From: Cellvibrio sp. PSBB023
Lineage (GTDB): Bacteria > Pseudomonadota > Gammaproteobacteria > Pseudomonadales > Cellvibrionaceae
Direction of reading: 5' to 3'
Length of the DNA: 64,000 bases
Assembly: GCF_002007605.1 (NCBI RefSeq)
Contig: NZ_CP019799.1
Location: 124,001 to 188,000 of the forward strand
Positions 48,282-57,705 of this stretch are shown here, piece by piece. How positions within the stretch are numbered: the first letter of the stretch is position 1; each line of letters opens with the position of its first letter. The notes under the pieces were generated by a model. It did no database searches, was not told where the DNA came from, and worked only from the letters and a program-made list of their open reading frames with translations. Position numbers and translations under genes: made by a program.

Positions 48282-48878
48282 TTAATCAACCAGTTCTATA
48301 TTCAGGCTGTTCAGCAAACGGACGGCTTCGTACCGGCTAAAGCGTGCAGCACTTATCTCATTGTTAAATATATCGATATCGTAATTTTCAGCATCGCTGA
48401 AGTCTGCTTCCCTGAGGTTGGTTTTCATAAACAAGCTGTTGGTAAAGTCGCTGTAGGTAAAGTTGGCCTTGGAGAAATTGCCGTTTCTGAAATCCACATC
48501 CTGGAGCTTGCACTGTTCCAATTGCAATTCGCTCAAGCTGAGCGCAAAAAAAGACGAATCGTTCAATATGCATTGGGTAAATTTCAAGGGCGACGCAAAA
48601 TGAAAACGGGGCCAGTCGGCTTTTGTCCAATCCACACCCACCAATTTGCAGGCGTGGAAATGGGTATCCAGAAACTTACTGTAATCAACTTTTATATTAC
48701 TCAGGTTGGTGTTGGTAAATGCACAATCGACAAATTTACATTTGTAAAAACGCGTGTCAGAAAAGTTACTGTTTTCAAATGTACAGTTCTCAAAGAGAAT
48801 GCCCGTAAAGGATTCTCCTGCGGCATCAAGCGAATTAAACGCGGTAGAAAAAAACTCGCTATTGTTTGCCAGGTTCAT
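48282..48878 (-). CDS. Pentapeptide-repeat protein (Qnr/YjbI-like)
   Basis: A 198-residue protein made mostly of pentapeptide repeats with central Phe or Leu: FENCTFENSNFSDTRFYKCK and later FRNGNFSKANFTYSDFTN. This gives a right-handed beta-helix. An interruption near residues 80-100 (DWTKADWPRFHFASPLKF) and a C-terminal capping helix FSRYEAVRLLNSLNIELVD resemble the Qnr/McbG/YjbI group, whose members mimic DNA and bind gyrase. Quinolone protection cannot be concluded from sequence. No transport or toxin gene is adjacent. Confidence 0.85.
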   Translation of the reverse strand: MNLANNSEFFSTAFNSLDAAGESFTGILFENCTFENSNFSDTRFYKCKFVDCAFTNTNLSNIKVDYSKFLDTHFHACKLVGVDWTKADWPRFHFASPLKFTQCILNDSSFFALSLSELQLEQCKLQDVDFRNGNFSKANFTYSDFTNSLFMKTNLREADFSDAENYDIDIFNNEISAARFSRYEAVRLLNSLNIELVD

Positions 48879-49143
48879 ACTGCATCTTCCTGTGGGTTAT
48901 TGGCAGTGCTCGACCAATTGCCGGTGGTGTATGTATAAATCGAATATTCGCATGTAAGTCAGGGTAAAAACAGTCTTGTATTATCGCCTGTTGTGTGAGC
49001 AATTTGGCCTTATGGATTTACGCTTCTTTGGGCATGAGCCATGGAATTTACCTCCTCCGCAGATTACTATGCCCGACTATAACAAGATCCTTATGCCGGA
49101 CAGCGGAACATCAACCCCAACTCTACCTGACACGAGAACGACA

Positions 49144-50226
49144 ATGAAATTTATTCATGGCCTTTTAATTGGCGCGCTGTGTGTTTCCAGCTTGGCTATG
49201 GCTGAGCCGGTACACACTATCAGTGCGGATCACCAGGATTACCTTTACACCGGGCGCATTGATTTTAGCGATAAAAAAGCCCCTCAGCTGTCCTGGCCGG
49301 GCTCCAGTATCAAAGCCAATTTTACCGGTACCTCGCTGGCGATTGTGCTGGATGACCAACTCGGCAAAAACTTCTTCAATGTGATTATTGATGGTGAAAC
49401 CCAGCACCCTTATGTGTTGGAAGCTAAACAAGGCGAGCAAACCTATGTCATCGCCACATCATTGGCGGCTGGCAAACACAGCCTTGAAATTTATAAGCGT
49501 ACAGAGGGCGAGGAAGGCGCAACCCATTTCAAAGGTTTGGTGTTGGATAAAGATGCAAGCCTGCTGAAAGCACCGGCACGTCCCAAGCGTCGCATTGAAA
49601 TTTATGGTGACTCCATTACCAGTGGTATGGGCAATGAAGGTGCCGATAATGGCGCTGACCATTTGCTCTCGGAAAAAAATAACTACTGGGCCTACGGCGC
49701 TATTACAGCGCGCAATCTCAACGCGGAATTACATACTATTTCGCAAAGTGGGATTGGTATTATGATCAGCTGGTTCCCGTTTATCATGCCGCAGTTTTAC
49801 GATCAGCTGAATGCAGTAGGTGATAACGACAGCCAATGGGACTTTTCACGCTGGACACCGGATGTAGTAGTGGTGAATTTATTTCAAAATGACAGTTGGT
49901 TAATTGATCGCGAAAAACGTTTGCAACCAGTACCCAACGATGCGCAGCGGGTGCAAGCCTATATTGATTTTGTGCGGACCATTCGTGCGAAATATCCAAA
50001 GGCGCAGATCATTTGCGCACTGGGTAGTATGGATGCAACGGCTAATCCCACTTGGCCCGGTTATGTAAAAGCCGCTGTAGCACGTATGCAGCAAGAAAAT
50101 AATGACAAGAAGATTGATACCATTTTCTTCCCGTTTAATGGCTACGGTCATCACCCTCGCATTGCGCAGCACAAGGCGAATGCAGCCTTATTAACGGCGT
50201 TTATTAAAAAGAAAATGAAGTGGTAA
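49144..50226 (+). CDS. Carbohydrate esterase family 2 acetyl-xylan esterase, secreted
   Basis: The ATG at 49144 begins a Sec signal peptide (MKFIHGLLIGALCVSSLAMA); the frame upstream to 48976 is not supported. The 360-residue protein has the CE2 layout: an N-terminal jelly-roll domain (about 25-140) and a C-terminal SGNH hydrolase domain. The nucleophile Ser157 is in IYGDSITSG and the catalytic His, about 337, is in GYGHHPRIAQH. It removes acetyl groups from xylan and related polysaccharides. It is convergent with the GH10 gene and one gene from GH67, forming a glucuronoxylan locus as in Cellvibrio. Confidence 0.92.
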   Translation: MKFIHGLLIGALCVSSLAMAEPVHTISADHQDYLYTGRIDFSDKKAPQLSWPGSSIKANFTGTSLAIVLDDQLGKNFFNVIIDGETQHPYVLEAKQGEQTYVIATSLAAGKHSLEIYKRTEGEEGATHFKGLVLDKDASLLKAPARPKRRIEIYGDSITSGMGNEGADNGADHLLSEKNNYWAYGAITARNLNAELHTISQSGIGIMISWFPFIMPQFYDQLNAVGDNDSQWDFSRWTPDVVVVNLFQNDSWLIDREKRLQPVPNDAQRVQAYIDFVRTIRAKYPKAQIICALGSMDATANPTWPGYVKAAVARMQQENNDKKIDTIFFPFNGYGHHPRIAQHKANAALLTAFIKKKMKW

Positions 50227-50230
50227 ATAA

Positions 50231-50266
50231 AACCCCCGCATCACTGGGTGATGCGGGGTTATTTTC
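50231..50266. terminator. Bidirectional terminator between CE2 and GH10 genes
   Basis: CCCCGCATCAC and GTGATGCGGGG form a strong stem between AA and TT flanks, with TTATTTTC following on the plus strand. Confidence 0.8.
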
Positions 50267-50282
50267 AAATTCAGGTTTGAAC

Positions 50283-51422
50283 TTAACGTTTTAAATCCAG
50301 CACGCGGAAGTAAGCGTCTTTAGGTTGTAGTTGGCGATCAAACAACAGCGGATAATTGGTGCGTCCAGGAATCGGGAAACCGTTGAGCCAACTAGCATCG
50401 TCAGTCACACCCCAGAAGGTTACACGGTCAATCTTATCGCTGTGTTTAATAAATACTTTGAACAAATCCTCATAGCGTTTTGCCAATTTATCCTGCATTT
50501 CTTGAGGCAAACCTTTGGTATAAGGGTCGCGTTCCGGCTTGTACTCAAAGCGGGTGGATACTTCTGCCACAGGCAGTTCCCATACAGAAGGCAGTACATC
50601 CACATCCAGCTCGGTAAAATGAACACGTAAACCCAGTTTGGCAAAAGCAATAATACTTTTTTCGATTTCGGCAACGGGCGGTGTATCAATTCCCACGTGA
50701 CCTTGAATGCCCAGTCCATGAATCGGCATGCCGCGTTTTTTCAGGCGTTTGAGCATCTCAATAGTGGCTTCGCGTTTACCGGTACGCTCAATGTTGTAAT
50801 CGTTGTACATCAGATGCGCTTTGGGGTCGACTTCATTGGCAATGCTAAAGGCATTGTAAATAAAGTCATCGCCCATAATCTGGTACCAGTGGCTGTCACG
50901 CATTTTCAAATCGTCGCCAACGGCTTCATTCACTACATCCCACGCGGCAAGTTTGCCCTTATAACGACCCGCGAGAGTGGTGATGTGCTCCTCCATTTTT
51001 TTCTGTAGGGCCGCTTTGCTGATATAGCTGCCATCGGCATTTTTAAACACTTCATCCTGGATCTGGCTATGCCACACCAGTGTGTGACCAACCATATGCA
51101 GTTTGTGCTTGGTGCCAAAGTTGACAAATGAATCGGCATCAGTCCAATTCCATTGGCCTTGGGCATCGCGCAGTACGCCCCATTTCATGCAGTTTTCAGG
51201 CGTAATTGAATTAAACTCCTTGGCAATCAGTGCACTCATCCGTGGGTCTTTGTCTTGTGTAAGGCCTGCATTCAAGGCGGCGCCTATCAGGAAATTATCC
51301 TGAAATGCGGCTTTGAGCCCGGTATGTTCCATGGCTTTGGTCGCGGCGGAAAGCTTACTGGCTTGAGTCATTGCAATGCCGGTACCGGTTAGCGCAAGGA
51401 GTTGCCGACGTGAAATATTCAT
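50283..51422 (-). CDS. GH10 endo-beta-1,4-xylanase with Tat-type signal
   Basis: A 379-residue single-domain GH10 enzyme. The acid/base Glu166 lies in WDVVNEAV and the nucleophile Glu271 in HFTELDVDV. Other GH10 blocks are GHTLVWHSQ and VTFWGVTDDASWL. The N-terminus MNISRRQLLALTGTGIAMTQ has an SRRxLL twin-arginine motif and a hydrophobic stretch, pointing to Tat export. It carries no binding module or Ser linker, so it probably acts on smaller or already loosened xylan fragments near the cell surface or in the periplasm. It is divergent from the GH67 gene with a 164-bp shared promoter region. Its ATG follows AGGGGAC. Confidence 0.95.
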   Translation of the reverse strand: MNISRRQLLALTGTGIAMTQASKLSAATKAMEHTGLKAAFQDNFLIGAALNAGLTQDKDPRMSALIAKEFNSITPENCMKWGVLRDAQGQWNWTDADSFVNFGTKHKLHMVGHTLVWHSQIQDEVFKNADGSYISKAALQKKMEEHITTLAGRYKGKLAAWDVVNEAVGDDLKMRDSHWYQIMGDDFIYNAFSIANEVDPKAHLMYNDYNIERTGKREATIEMLKRLKKRGMPIHGLGIQGHVGIDTPPVAEIEKSIIAFAKLGLRVHFTELDVDVLPSVWELPVAEVSTRFEYKPERDPYTKGLPQEMQDKLAKRYEDLFKVFIKHSDKIDRVTFWGVTDDASWLNGFPIPGRTNYPLLFDRQLQPKDAYFRVLDLKR

Positions 51423-51586
51423 AGGTTTGTCCCCTGAGTGTTTATTGTTGTGGATAAAACTTTACATTTTTATGGGTAAAAAGCTGTTTGGTGTTCTTGT
51501 ATACCAGTGATATATTTGGGTTGACTATAAGATACGCATCAATTGCTAATACAGCAAATAAAGAAACGTTTATAAGGGGTGTGGAA
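51423..51586. promoter_or_regulatory. Divergent promoter of GH10 and GH67 genes
   Basis: TTGACT (51521-51526) and GCTAAT (51545-51550) are a plausible plus-strand -35/-10 pair with 18-bp spacing. Just upstream, TTGTATACCA (51497-51506) is an imperfect dyad resembling sites of GntR-type hexuronate regulators. Confidence 0.45.
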
Positions 51587-53791
51587 GTGTTGAAATCCTA
51601 TTTTAATAAATATTACTGGCTCTGTTGTTTAATACCCATGTTGGTTATAGGCAAGGCTAAGGCTGAAGATGGCTACGAAATGTGGTTGCGCTATCACGCA
51701 GTTGCCAATGAACAACAGCTTAAAACCTATCGCCAACAAATTACCCAATTGGTGGTGCAGGGCGAATCAGTGACTATGCAAAAAGCCGCCGCAGAATTGC
51801 AGCGTGGCTTAGGTGGATTGCTGGCAAAACCAATGGCCAGTGCGACACAGCATCCTGCTAAAAATGCTTTGGTTGTCGGCACCCCAAAAAACTCTGCGCT
51901 TATTGCCGCGCTCGGGCTTGAATCTGAACTCGCCGCCTTGGGGGATGAAGGTTATCTGATTGCTAACAAGCTCATTAATAAACGCCCCATACGAGTCATT
52001 GCAGCCAATACAGATATTGGTGCACTTTATGGAAGTTTTCATTTTTTGCGTTTACTGCAAACCCAGCAATCGCTCGATAAGCTGGCGATTCACAGTGCCC
52101 CTAAATTGCAACACCGTGTTGTCAACCATTGGGATAATTTAAATCGCGTCATCGAGCGCGGTTATGCGGGTTTATCCCTGTGGGATTGGGGGACATTGCC
52201 CGATTACAAATCCGAGCGTTATGAAGATTACGCGCGCATCAATGCATCGCTCGGTATCAACGGTACTGTGCTGAATAATGTGAATGCCGATCCGCGTATT
52301 TTAAGCGATCAATTTCTGGAAAAAATTGCGGCATTGGCGGATGTATTTCGCCCTTACGGCATAAAAGTGTATTTATCGATTAACTACAATTCACCGCGCG
52401 CATTCGGTGATTTGGATTTGGCCGACCCACTCGATCCGCGTGTACAACAATGGTGGAAAGAGCGCACTAAAAAAGTCTATGACTACATTCCGGATTTTGG
52501 CGGCTATTTGGTAAAAGCTAATTCTGAAGGTCAGCCCGGTCCGCAGGATTATGGTCGCAATCATGCCGATGGCGCGAATATGTTGGCAGATGCATTAAAA
52601 CCATTTGGCGGCGTCGTTTTTTGGCGCGCCTTTGTATACCACCCGGATATCGGTGATCGCTTCCGTGGCGCCTACGATGAGTTTATGCCGCTTGATGGTA
52701 AATTTGCAGATAACGTTATCCTGCAAATTAAAAATGGCCCTATCGACTTCCAGCCACGTGAACCCTTTTCACCGCTGTTTGCATCCATGAAAAAAACCAA
52801 CATGATGATGGAGTTTCAGGTCACGCAAGAATATTTTGGTTTTGCCACACACTTGGCCTATCAAGGCCCGCTGTTTGAAGAATCGCTGCGCACCGAAACC
52901 TATGCTAAAGGTGAAGGCTCTACCATTGGCAACATTTTGGAAGGTAAGGTATTTAATACCAAACGCACAGGCATGGCGGCGGTTATTAACCCTGGTACTG
53001 ACCGCAACTGGACCGGTCATCCCTTTGTGCAATCCAGTTGGTATGCCTTTGGGCGTATGGCGTGGGATCATGAAATCAGTGCTGAGGCAGCGGCTGAAGA
53101 ATGGCTACGCATGACCTTCTCTAACGAGAAAAAATTTATCGAGCCAATGAAAAACCTGATGATGATTTCACGTGAAGCGGGTGTGAATTATCGCTCGCCT
53201 TTAGGTTTAACCCATTTATATTCCCAAGGTGACCACTACGGCCCCGCGCCCTGGACTGAAAATTTGGAGCGTGCCGATTGGACTGCCATTTATTATCATC
53301 GTGCCGCGAAAGAGGGTTTAGGTTTTGATCGCACCAAAACCGGCTCTAATGCCATAGCGCAATATCCAGCACCCTTGGCAAAAATCTACGGCGATGTAAA
53401 TGCTGTACCGGAAGAGCTATTGCTCTGGTTCCATCACGTCAGTTGGGATCACAAAATGAAATCTGGTCGTACATTGTGGGAAGAGTTGGTGCATAAATAC
53501 TACGAGGGTGTAGAGCAGGTGCGTGCTATGCAAACAGCGTGGGATGCACAAAAAGCCTACGTCGACCCTGAACGTTTTGCGCAGGTAAAAGCCCTGTTAC
53601 AAGTACAAGAGCGCGATGCCATTATCTGGCGTGACTCCTGTGTTCTCTACTTCCAAACCTACTCTGAAAAATCCATTCCCGCCGGGTATGAAAAGCCCAA
53701 GCACGATCTGGGCTACTACAAAACCTTGTCTCGCACGCGCTATGTGCCAGAACCATGGCACCCTGCAAGCTCCAGCCGTGTACTGAAATAA
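51587..53791 (+). CDS. GH67 alpha-glucuronidase, exported
   Basis: I choose the GTG at 51587, seven bases after AAGGGG; it begins a signal peptide ([20 protein letters not shown], cleavage near KAKAE). The 734-residue enzyme is full length for GH67. Glu314 (SEGQPGPQ), Asp387 ([10 protein letters not shown]) and Glu415 (VTQEYFGF) have exactly the spacing of the Glu292/Asp365/Glu393 set of Cellvibrio japonicus GlcA67A. It releases 4-O-methyl-glucuronic acid from the non-reducing end of aldouronic acids, acting after the divergent GH10 xylanase. The lack of a binding module fits action on oligosaccharides. Confidence 0.96.
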   Translation: MLKSYFNKYYWLCCLIPMLVIGKAKAEDGYEMWLRYHAVANEQQLKTYRQQITQLVVQGESVTMQKAAAELQRGLGGLLAKPMASATQHPAKNALVVGTPKNSALIAALGLESELAALGDEGYLIANKLINKRPIRVIAANTDIGALYGSFHFLRLLQTQQSLDKLAIHSAPKLQHRVVNHWDNLNRVIERGYAGLSLWDWGTLPDYKSERYEDYARINASLGINGTVLNNVNADPRILSDQFLEKIAALADVFRPYGIKVYLSINYNSPRAFGDLDLADPLDPRVQQWWKERTKKVYDYIPDFGGYLVKANSEGQPGPQDYGRNHADGANMLADALKPFGGVVFWRAFVYHPDIGDRFRGAYDEFMPLDGKFADNVILQIKNGPIDFQPREPFSPLFASMKKTNMMMEFQVTQEYFGFATHLAYQGPLFEESLRTETYAKGEGSTIGNILEGKVFNTKRTGMAAVINPGTDRNWTGHPFVQSSWYAFGRMAWDHEISAEAAAEEWLRMTFSNEKKFIEPMKNLMMISREAGVNYRSPLGLTHLYSQGDHYGPAPWTENLERADWTAIYYHRAAKEGLGFDRTKTGSNAIAQYPAPLAKIYGDVNAVPEELLLWFHHVSWDHKMKSGRTLWEELVHKYYEGVEQVRAMQTAWDAQKAYVDPERFAQVKALLQVQERDAIIWRDSCVLYFQTYSEKSIPAGYEKPKHDLGYYKTLSRTRYVPEPWHPASSSRVLK

Positions 53792-53832
53792 ATTTCACCA
53801 AGCCAATAACAACATTGTATTGGTACAGAATG

Positions 53833-53865
53833 AACAAAGGCGGCAATTGCCGCCTTTGTTTTTAT
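53833..53865 (+). terminator. Terminator after the GH67 gene
   Basis: AACAAAGGCGGCAA and TTGCCGCCTTTGTT are perfectly complementary and followed by TTTA. Confidence 0.85.
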
Positions 53866-53998
53866 GTGGGTTCTGTTATCTCGGGATAAGAAGTGTGCAT
53901 TGCAAAATAGATAAAAACAAAAAGCAGGATATATGGTTAGGGCTTTTTGAATAAACTGTTTGTGCAAGAAAATCTATGCCAATTAATCAATACGACAA

Positions 53999-54403
53999 TT
54001 ACTTGATTGCTGAAAAATCAGTTGATGTCAGGAATATAGATTCAACACCCGCAACAATTAGTCCATTTGATTCACTTTCTGTTTGAACTTTGATCCACTC
54101 CGGGTCAGCAACAAATGCTTTCCATGATGCTTCCGCCGTAGCGCGACTCTTGTGTTTTAAAATGTAATAAAGCGTATTCCCGTCTTTTTCGTCAACTGGC
54201 TGCCAATAACCGACATTGATCATGCCGTGGCGCTCAAAAATTTTGGTGGTGTGGTTTTTAAAGCGCTCTAGCAAGTTCGGCATTTTCCCAGGATGTGTAG
54301 TGTAAATGCGTAACTCAAAGACGGGTGAATCGTCAGCGGCGATGGTGGGAGTAATTGCAAACATACTGGCTAAAACAATAAACACACAGAGTAATTTTTT
54401 CAT
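53999..54403 (-). CDS. Exported NIPSNAP-family protein
   Basis: A 134-residue protein with a Sec signal (MKKLLCVFIVLASMFAITPT, cleavage near IAADD) and one NIPSNAP/ferredoxin-like alpha-beta barrel domain. FELRIYTTHPGKMPNLLERF, HGMINVGYWQPVD and ASWKAFVADPEWIKV are the family blocks. Most NIPSNAP proteins are cytoplasmic, so the signal peptide is of note. No catalytic residues are defined for the family. It stands alone between the xylan locus and polB. Function is unknown. Confidence 0.85.
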   Translation of the reverse strand: MKKLLCVFIVLASMFAITPTIAADDSPVFELRIYTTHPGKMPNLLERFKNHTTKIFERHGMINVGYWQPVDEKDGNTLYYILKHKSRATAEASWKAFVADPEWIKVQTESESNGLIVAGVESIFLTSTDFSAIK

Positions 54404-54602
54404 CGGAATATCGACCTGTATTGTGATGTTGGCAGAGTAATTTCATTTAAAACGCTGATCCTGACATTACGCGGTATAGGTGATGGCGTAGTACCAATCA
54501 TAGTATCAATATATGCAGGTTTAGGCATAACGATGCCTTGACCATAAAAATCCAGCTAGCTATTACTGCGCTCAATGCCATACCTCGCACCATTAACCCT
54601 GA

Positions 54603-54651
54603 TTGCATCGCCATCGCCTTATGCTGGATAATACTGGTTACTTAACCAGTT
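54603..54651 (+). promoter_or_regulatory. polB promoter with LexA-like SOS box
   Basis: TTGCAT (54603-54608) and GATAAT (54627-54632) form a possible promoter with 18-bp spacing. Immediately overlapping, ACTGGTTACTTAACCAGT is a perfect dyad with CTG-N10-CAG, the fixed core of gammaproteobacterial LexA boxes. It lies 14 bp before the polB ATG. Confidence 0.6.
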
Positions 54652-54664
54652 TTCCGTATTCCCT

Positions 54665-57064
54665 ATGACTAACGCCTTTTTATTAACTCGCCAGTGGCGC
54701 GATACCCGTGAGGGTGTGGTGTTGGATTTGTGGTGGGCGACGGAGCAGGGGAGTTGCTGGACTCAGATTACCGGGCAAGAAGTGGTGTTTTTTGTTGAGC
54801 GTAGACATGCACCGGAATTGCCAACGCTGTTTTCCCGTTTGCGCGCATGGCGCATGGCAGAGGTGGGGTTAAAAACCTTTCACAATCAACCGGTTGTTGC
54901 TCTTTATTTCAAGCAGCACCGCACTGCACGCGATGCGCAGGATTTGCTGCGCCAACAGGATATTGCCTTTTGGGAAAGTGATATTCGCCCGCCCGAGCGC
55001 TATTTAATGGAGCGTTTTATTACGGCAGCAGCACAATTGGATGTGCCGGATGCCGCCCATCAGCCATTGCGCAACCCTCGCCTTGTGCCGGTTGAGGATA
55101 CGCTGTGGCGACCAAACCTGCGCATGTTGTCTCTCGATATAGAAACTTCCATGGATGCGCAACAGCTCTATTCCATTGCCATTTGGTGTGAGGCCGCAAA
55201 AACTATTTTTATGGTTGGCGAGGGCGATGACACTACGGCTAATCATGATCAACCGCAGATTATTTTTTGTCGCGACGACAAAGCGTGCCTGCAACAATTT
55301 TTTGCGGCAATTGCGGCGCTTGATCCAGATATTTTAATTGGTTGGAATGTGGTGCAGTTTGATTTATTGGTGCTGGAGAAGCTCTGCCAACGATTAAATA
55401 TTCCACTGCAATTGGGGCGAGCGAATCAGGTAATTCATTGGCGCCATGAAGATGCCAATGACGGTGGTCGCAGTTTTGTGGTTATTCCCGGGCGTGTGGC
55501 GCTGGATGGTATCGAATTATTAAAGGCGGCCAATTATCGTTACGAGAGTTATTCACTGCAAAATATTGCGGAAGAATTATTGGGCGAAAGCAAGCTGATC
55601 AGTGGCAATCATCGCGGTGATGATATTACCCGGTTGTTCAATACTGATAAGCGCGCTCTGGCGAAATATAACCTGCACGATTGCGAGCTGGTATGGAAAA
55701 TATTTCAGCAGCAAGAGTTGCTTGCCTTTGCGCTGGAGCGCAGCCAGCTCACAGGGTTATTGCTGGATCGCATTGGCGGTTCGGTGGCGGCATTTGAGTA
55801 TTTGTATTTGCCCCGCTTGCATCGGCGCGGTTATGTGGCGCCGAATTTAGGGGAGCTGGAATCTGATGTGATTAGCCCCGGCGGTTATGTGATGAACTCG
55901 CGCCCCGGTATTTATGACAATGTGCTGGTGCTGGATTTTAAAAGTCTGTACCCAAGTATTATGCGGACATTTTTAATCGATCCCTGTGCATTTTGGCTGG
56001 CGCAGCACAATCATTTGCCGGATGAAGAAACGGTGCCCGGTTTTAATGAGGCTTATTTTGCACGGGAAGGGCACATTTTACCCACTGTCATTGAGCAGTT
56101 GTCGGCAGCGCGCGACCGCGCCAAACAACATAAAAATGCACCTCTGTCCCATGCGATTAAAATTATTATGAATTCATTTTACGGTGTGCTGGGCTCCACT
56201 GGTTGCCGTTTTTTTGATCCGCGAGTGTGCAGTTCCATTACGTTACGCGGGCATGAGATTATCCAGCGCAGCCGCGATTGGATTGAGCAACAAGGCTATG
56301 CGGTTATTTATGGTGATACGGATTCGCTGTTTGTTTGGCTGGAGAATAATTGCCAGGGATATTCGCCCAAAACGCCATCGCAATGCGACCTTATTGGTAA
56401 GCGGCTCGCCAGGGAATTAAATCTGTGGTGGCAAAAAACATTGCGCGAAGAATTTAAGATCCAGAGCGCATTGGAAATTCAATACGAAACGCATTATTTA
56501 CGTTTTCTGATGCCGACGATTCGCGGTTCGGAATTAGGGACTAAAAAACGCTACGCCGGTTTGATTGACGTTAATGGCGCGCGCGAGATGGTGTTTAAAG
56601 GCCTGGAAAATGTGCGCACAGATTGGACCTTGCTGGCCAAAGAATTTCAGTCTGAACTCTACCGGAAAATTTTTAACGGTGAGGATTATCTGGATTTCGT
56701 GCGCGCTACCAACGATCGTGTATTGGCTGGGCAGTGCGACATGGATTTAATTTATCGCAAGCGTTTGCGCCGGCATTTACATGAGTATCAAAAAAATGTA
56801 CCTCCCCATGTGCAGGCCGCGCGCAAATATGCGCAGCTGACGGGTGAAACCTTGCGTCGTGGCGATTGGATCAGCTATCTGATTACTACCAGCGGCCCTG
56901 AACCGGTAGGCAGTTATGAGGTAGATCTGGCATTACTGCAAAGTCCCATTGATTACCGGCATTACATCGAGAAACAACTTTCGCCGGTCGCCGACAGCAT
57001 TCTACATTTCCTTGATGAGTCGCTCACCCAGTTGGTCGATCAACAGCTCTCCTTGTTCGGTTGA
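54665..57064 (+). CDS. polB: DNA polymerase II (family B)
   Basis: A 799-residue family B polymerase of normal Pol II length. The 3'-5' exonuclease domain shows LSLDIETS (Exo I) and IGWNVVQFDLLVLEKL (Exo II). The polymerase domain has DFKSLYPSIMR (motif A), KIIMNSFYGVLGSTGCRFF (motif B) and YGDTDSLFVW (motif C). All key acidic residues are present. It performs replication restart and translesion synthesis after DNA damage. A LexA-like box precedes it. The ribosome-binding site before the ATG is weak. The SUKH gene follows after 77 bp on the same strand. Confidence 0.97.
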   Translation: MTNAFLLTRQWRDTREGVVLDLWWATEQGSCWTQITGQEVVFFVERRHAPELPTLFSRLRAWRMAEVGLKTFHNQPVVALYFKQHRTARDAQDLLRQQDIAFWESDIRPPERYLMERFITAAAQLDVPDAAHQPLRNPRLVPVEDTLWRPNLRMLSLDIETSMDAQQLYSIAIWCEAAKTIFMVGEGDDTTANHDQPQIIFCRDDKACLQQFFAAIAALDPDILIGWNVVQFDLLVLEKLCQRLNIPLQLGRANQVIHWRHEDANDGGRSFVVIPGRVALDGIELLKAANYRYESYSLQNIAEELLGESKLISGNHRGDDITRLFNTDKRALAKYNLHDCELVWKIFQQQELLAFALERSQLTGLLLDRIGGSVAAFEYLYLPRLHRRGYVAPNLGELESDVISPGGYVMNSRPGIYDNVLVLDFKSLYPSIMRTFLIDPCAFWLAQHNHLPDEETVPGFNEAYFAREGHILPTVIEQLSAARDRAKQHKNAPLSHAIKIIMNSFYGVLGSTGCRFFDPRVCSSITLRGHEIIQRSRDWIEQQGYAVIYGDTDSLFVWLENNCQGYSPKTPSQCDLIGKRLARELNLWWQKTLREEFKIQSALEIQYETHYLRFLMPTIRGSELGTKKRYAGLIDVNGAREMVFKGLENVRTDWTLLAKEFQSELYRKIFNGEDYLDFVRATNDRVLAGQCDMDLIYRKRLRRHLHEYQKNVPPHVQAARKYAQLTGETLRRGDWISYLITTSGPEPVGSYEVDLALLQSPIDYRHYIEKQLSPVADSILHFLDESLTQLVDQQLSLFG

Positions 57065-57141
57065 TGCTGACTGGGCGTGGCTTGTCCAGCACAGACCTTC
57101 GGGCTATAGTCCCGTTCCCTTATTGATTTTCAGGTAGTGTC

Positions 57142-57555
57142 ATGTCCGATGATATCGATGAAGTTCTCGATTTACTGCGCGAGCACAATGAACCCGTCCC
57201 AGTACCTCTGGAATTGCCCGATGAAGACCGGTTGGTCGAGATTGAAGAAGAGCTGCTATTGCCAATCCCGCGTGAAATGCGCAGCTTTTTGTTGGAAGCC
57301 AGCGATGTGATTTACGGCTCGATTGAACCCGTCACCGCCGCCGATCCTTATTCCCACACCTATTTGCCAGAAGTCACGGCCGTTGCCTGGGAGCAGGGTG
57401 TGCCGCGTTATTTAATGCCCCTGTGCGAAGTGGATGGCAGCTATTACTGCGTGGAGCAAGATGGTGAAGTCGTATTTTGGCGCGATGGCGAGTTGACCGA
57501 TGAAACCTGGCCTTCGGTATGGCATTGGGCGCGTGATGTTTGGCTTGAGTCGTGA
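57142..57555 (+). CDS. SMI1/KNR4 (SUKH) family protein
   Basis: A 137-residue acidic protein with a SUKH-like fold: LVEIEEELLLPIPREMRSFLLEASDV, then YLPEVTAVAWEQGVPRYLMPLC and YYCVEQDGEVVFWRDGELTDE. SUKH proteins often serve as immunity proteins of toxin systems, but solitary chromosomal copies of this length are common in pseudomonads. No toxin gene is adjacent, so an immunity role is not supported here. It may be co-transcribed with polB. Confidence 0.85.
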   Translation: MSDDIDEVLDLLREHNEPVPVPLELPDEDRLVEIEEELLLPIPREMRSFLLEASDVIYGSIEPVTAADPYSHTYLPEVTAVAWEQGVPRYLMPLCEVDGSYYCVEQDGEVVFWRDGELTDETWPSVWHWARDVWLES

Positions 57556-57705
57556 GCCTATAGCAAGTGGTAGTAGATCACGGAAATAGATTCTGGTGCC
57601 ACGTCGCGTGCCTTAGCTGAGCTACACTTAGTCTCCCGACGTGCCAGTCAGGCTAGGACTCTGGTGCGCTGAATACCGTTTAATTGAGTGGGATGAGTTC
57701 TGATC

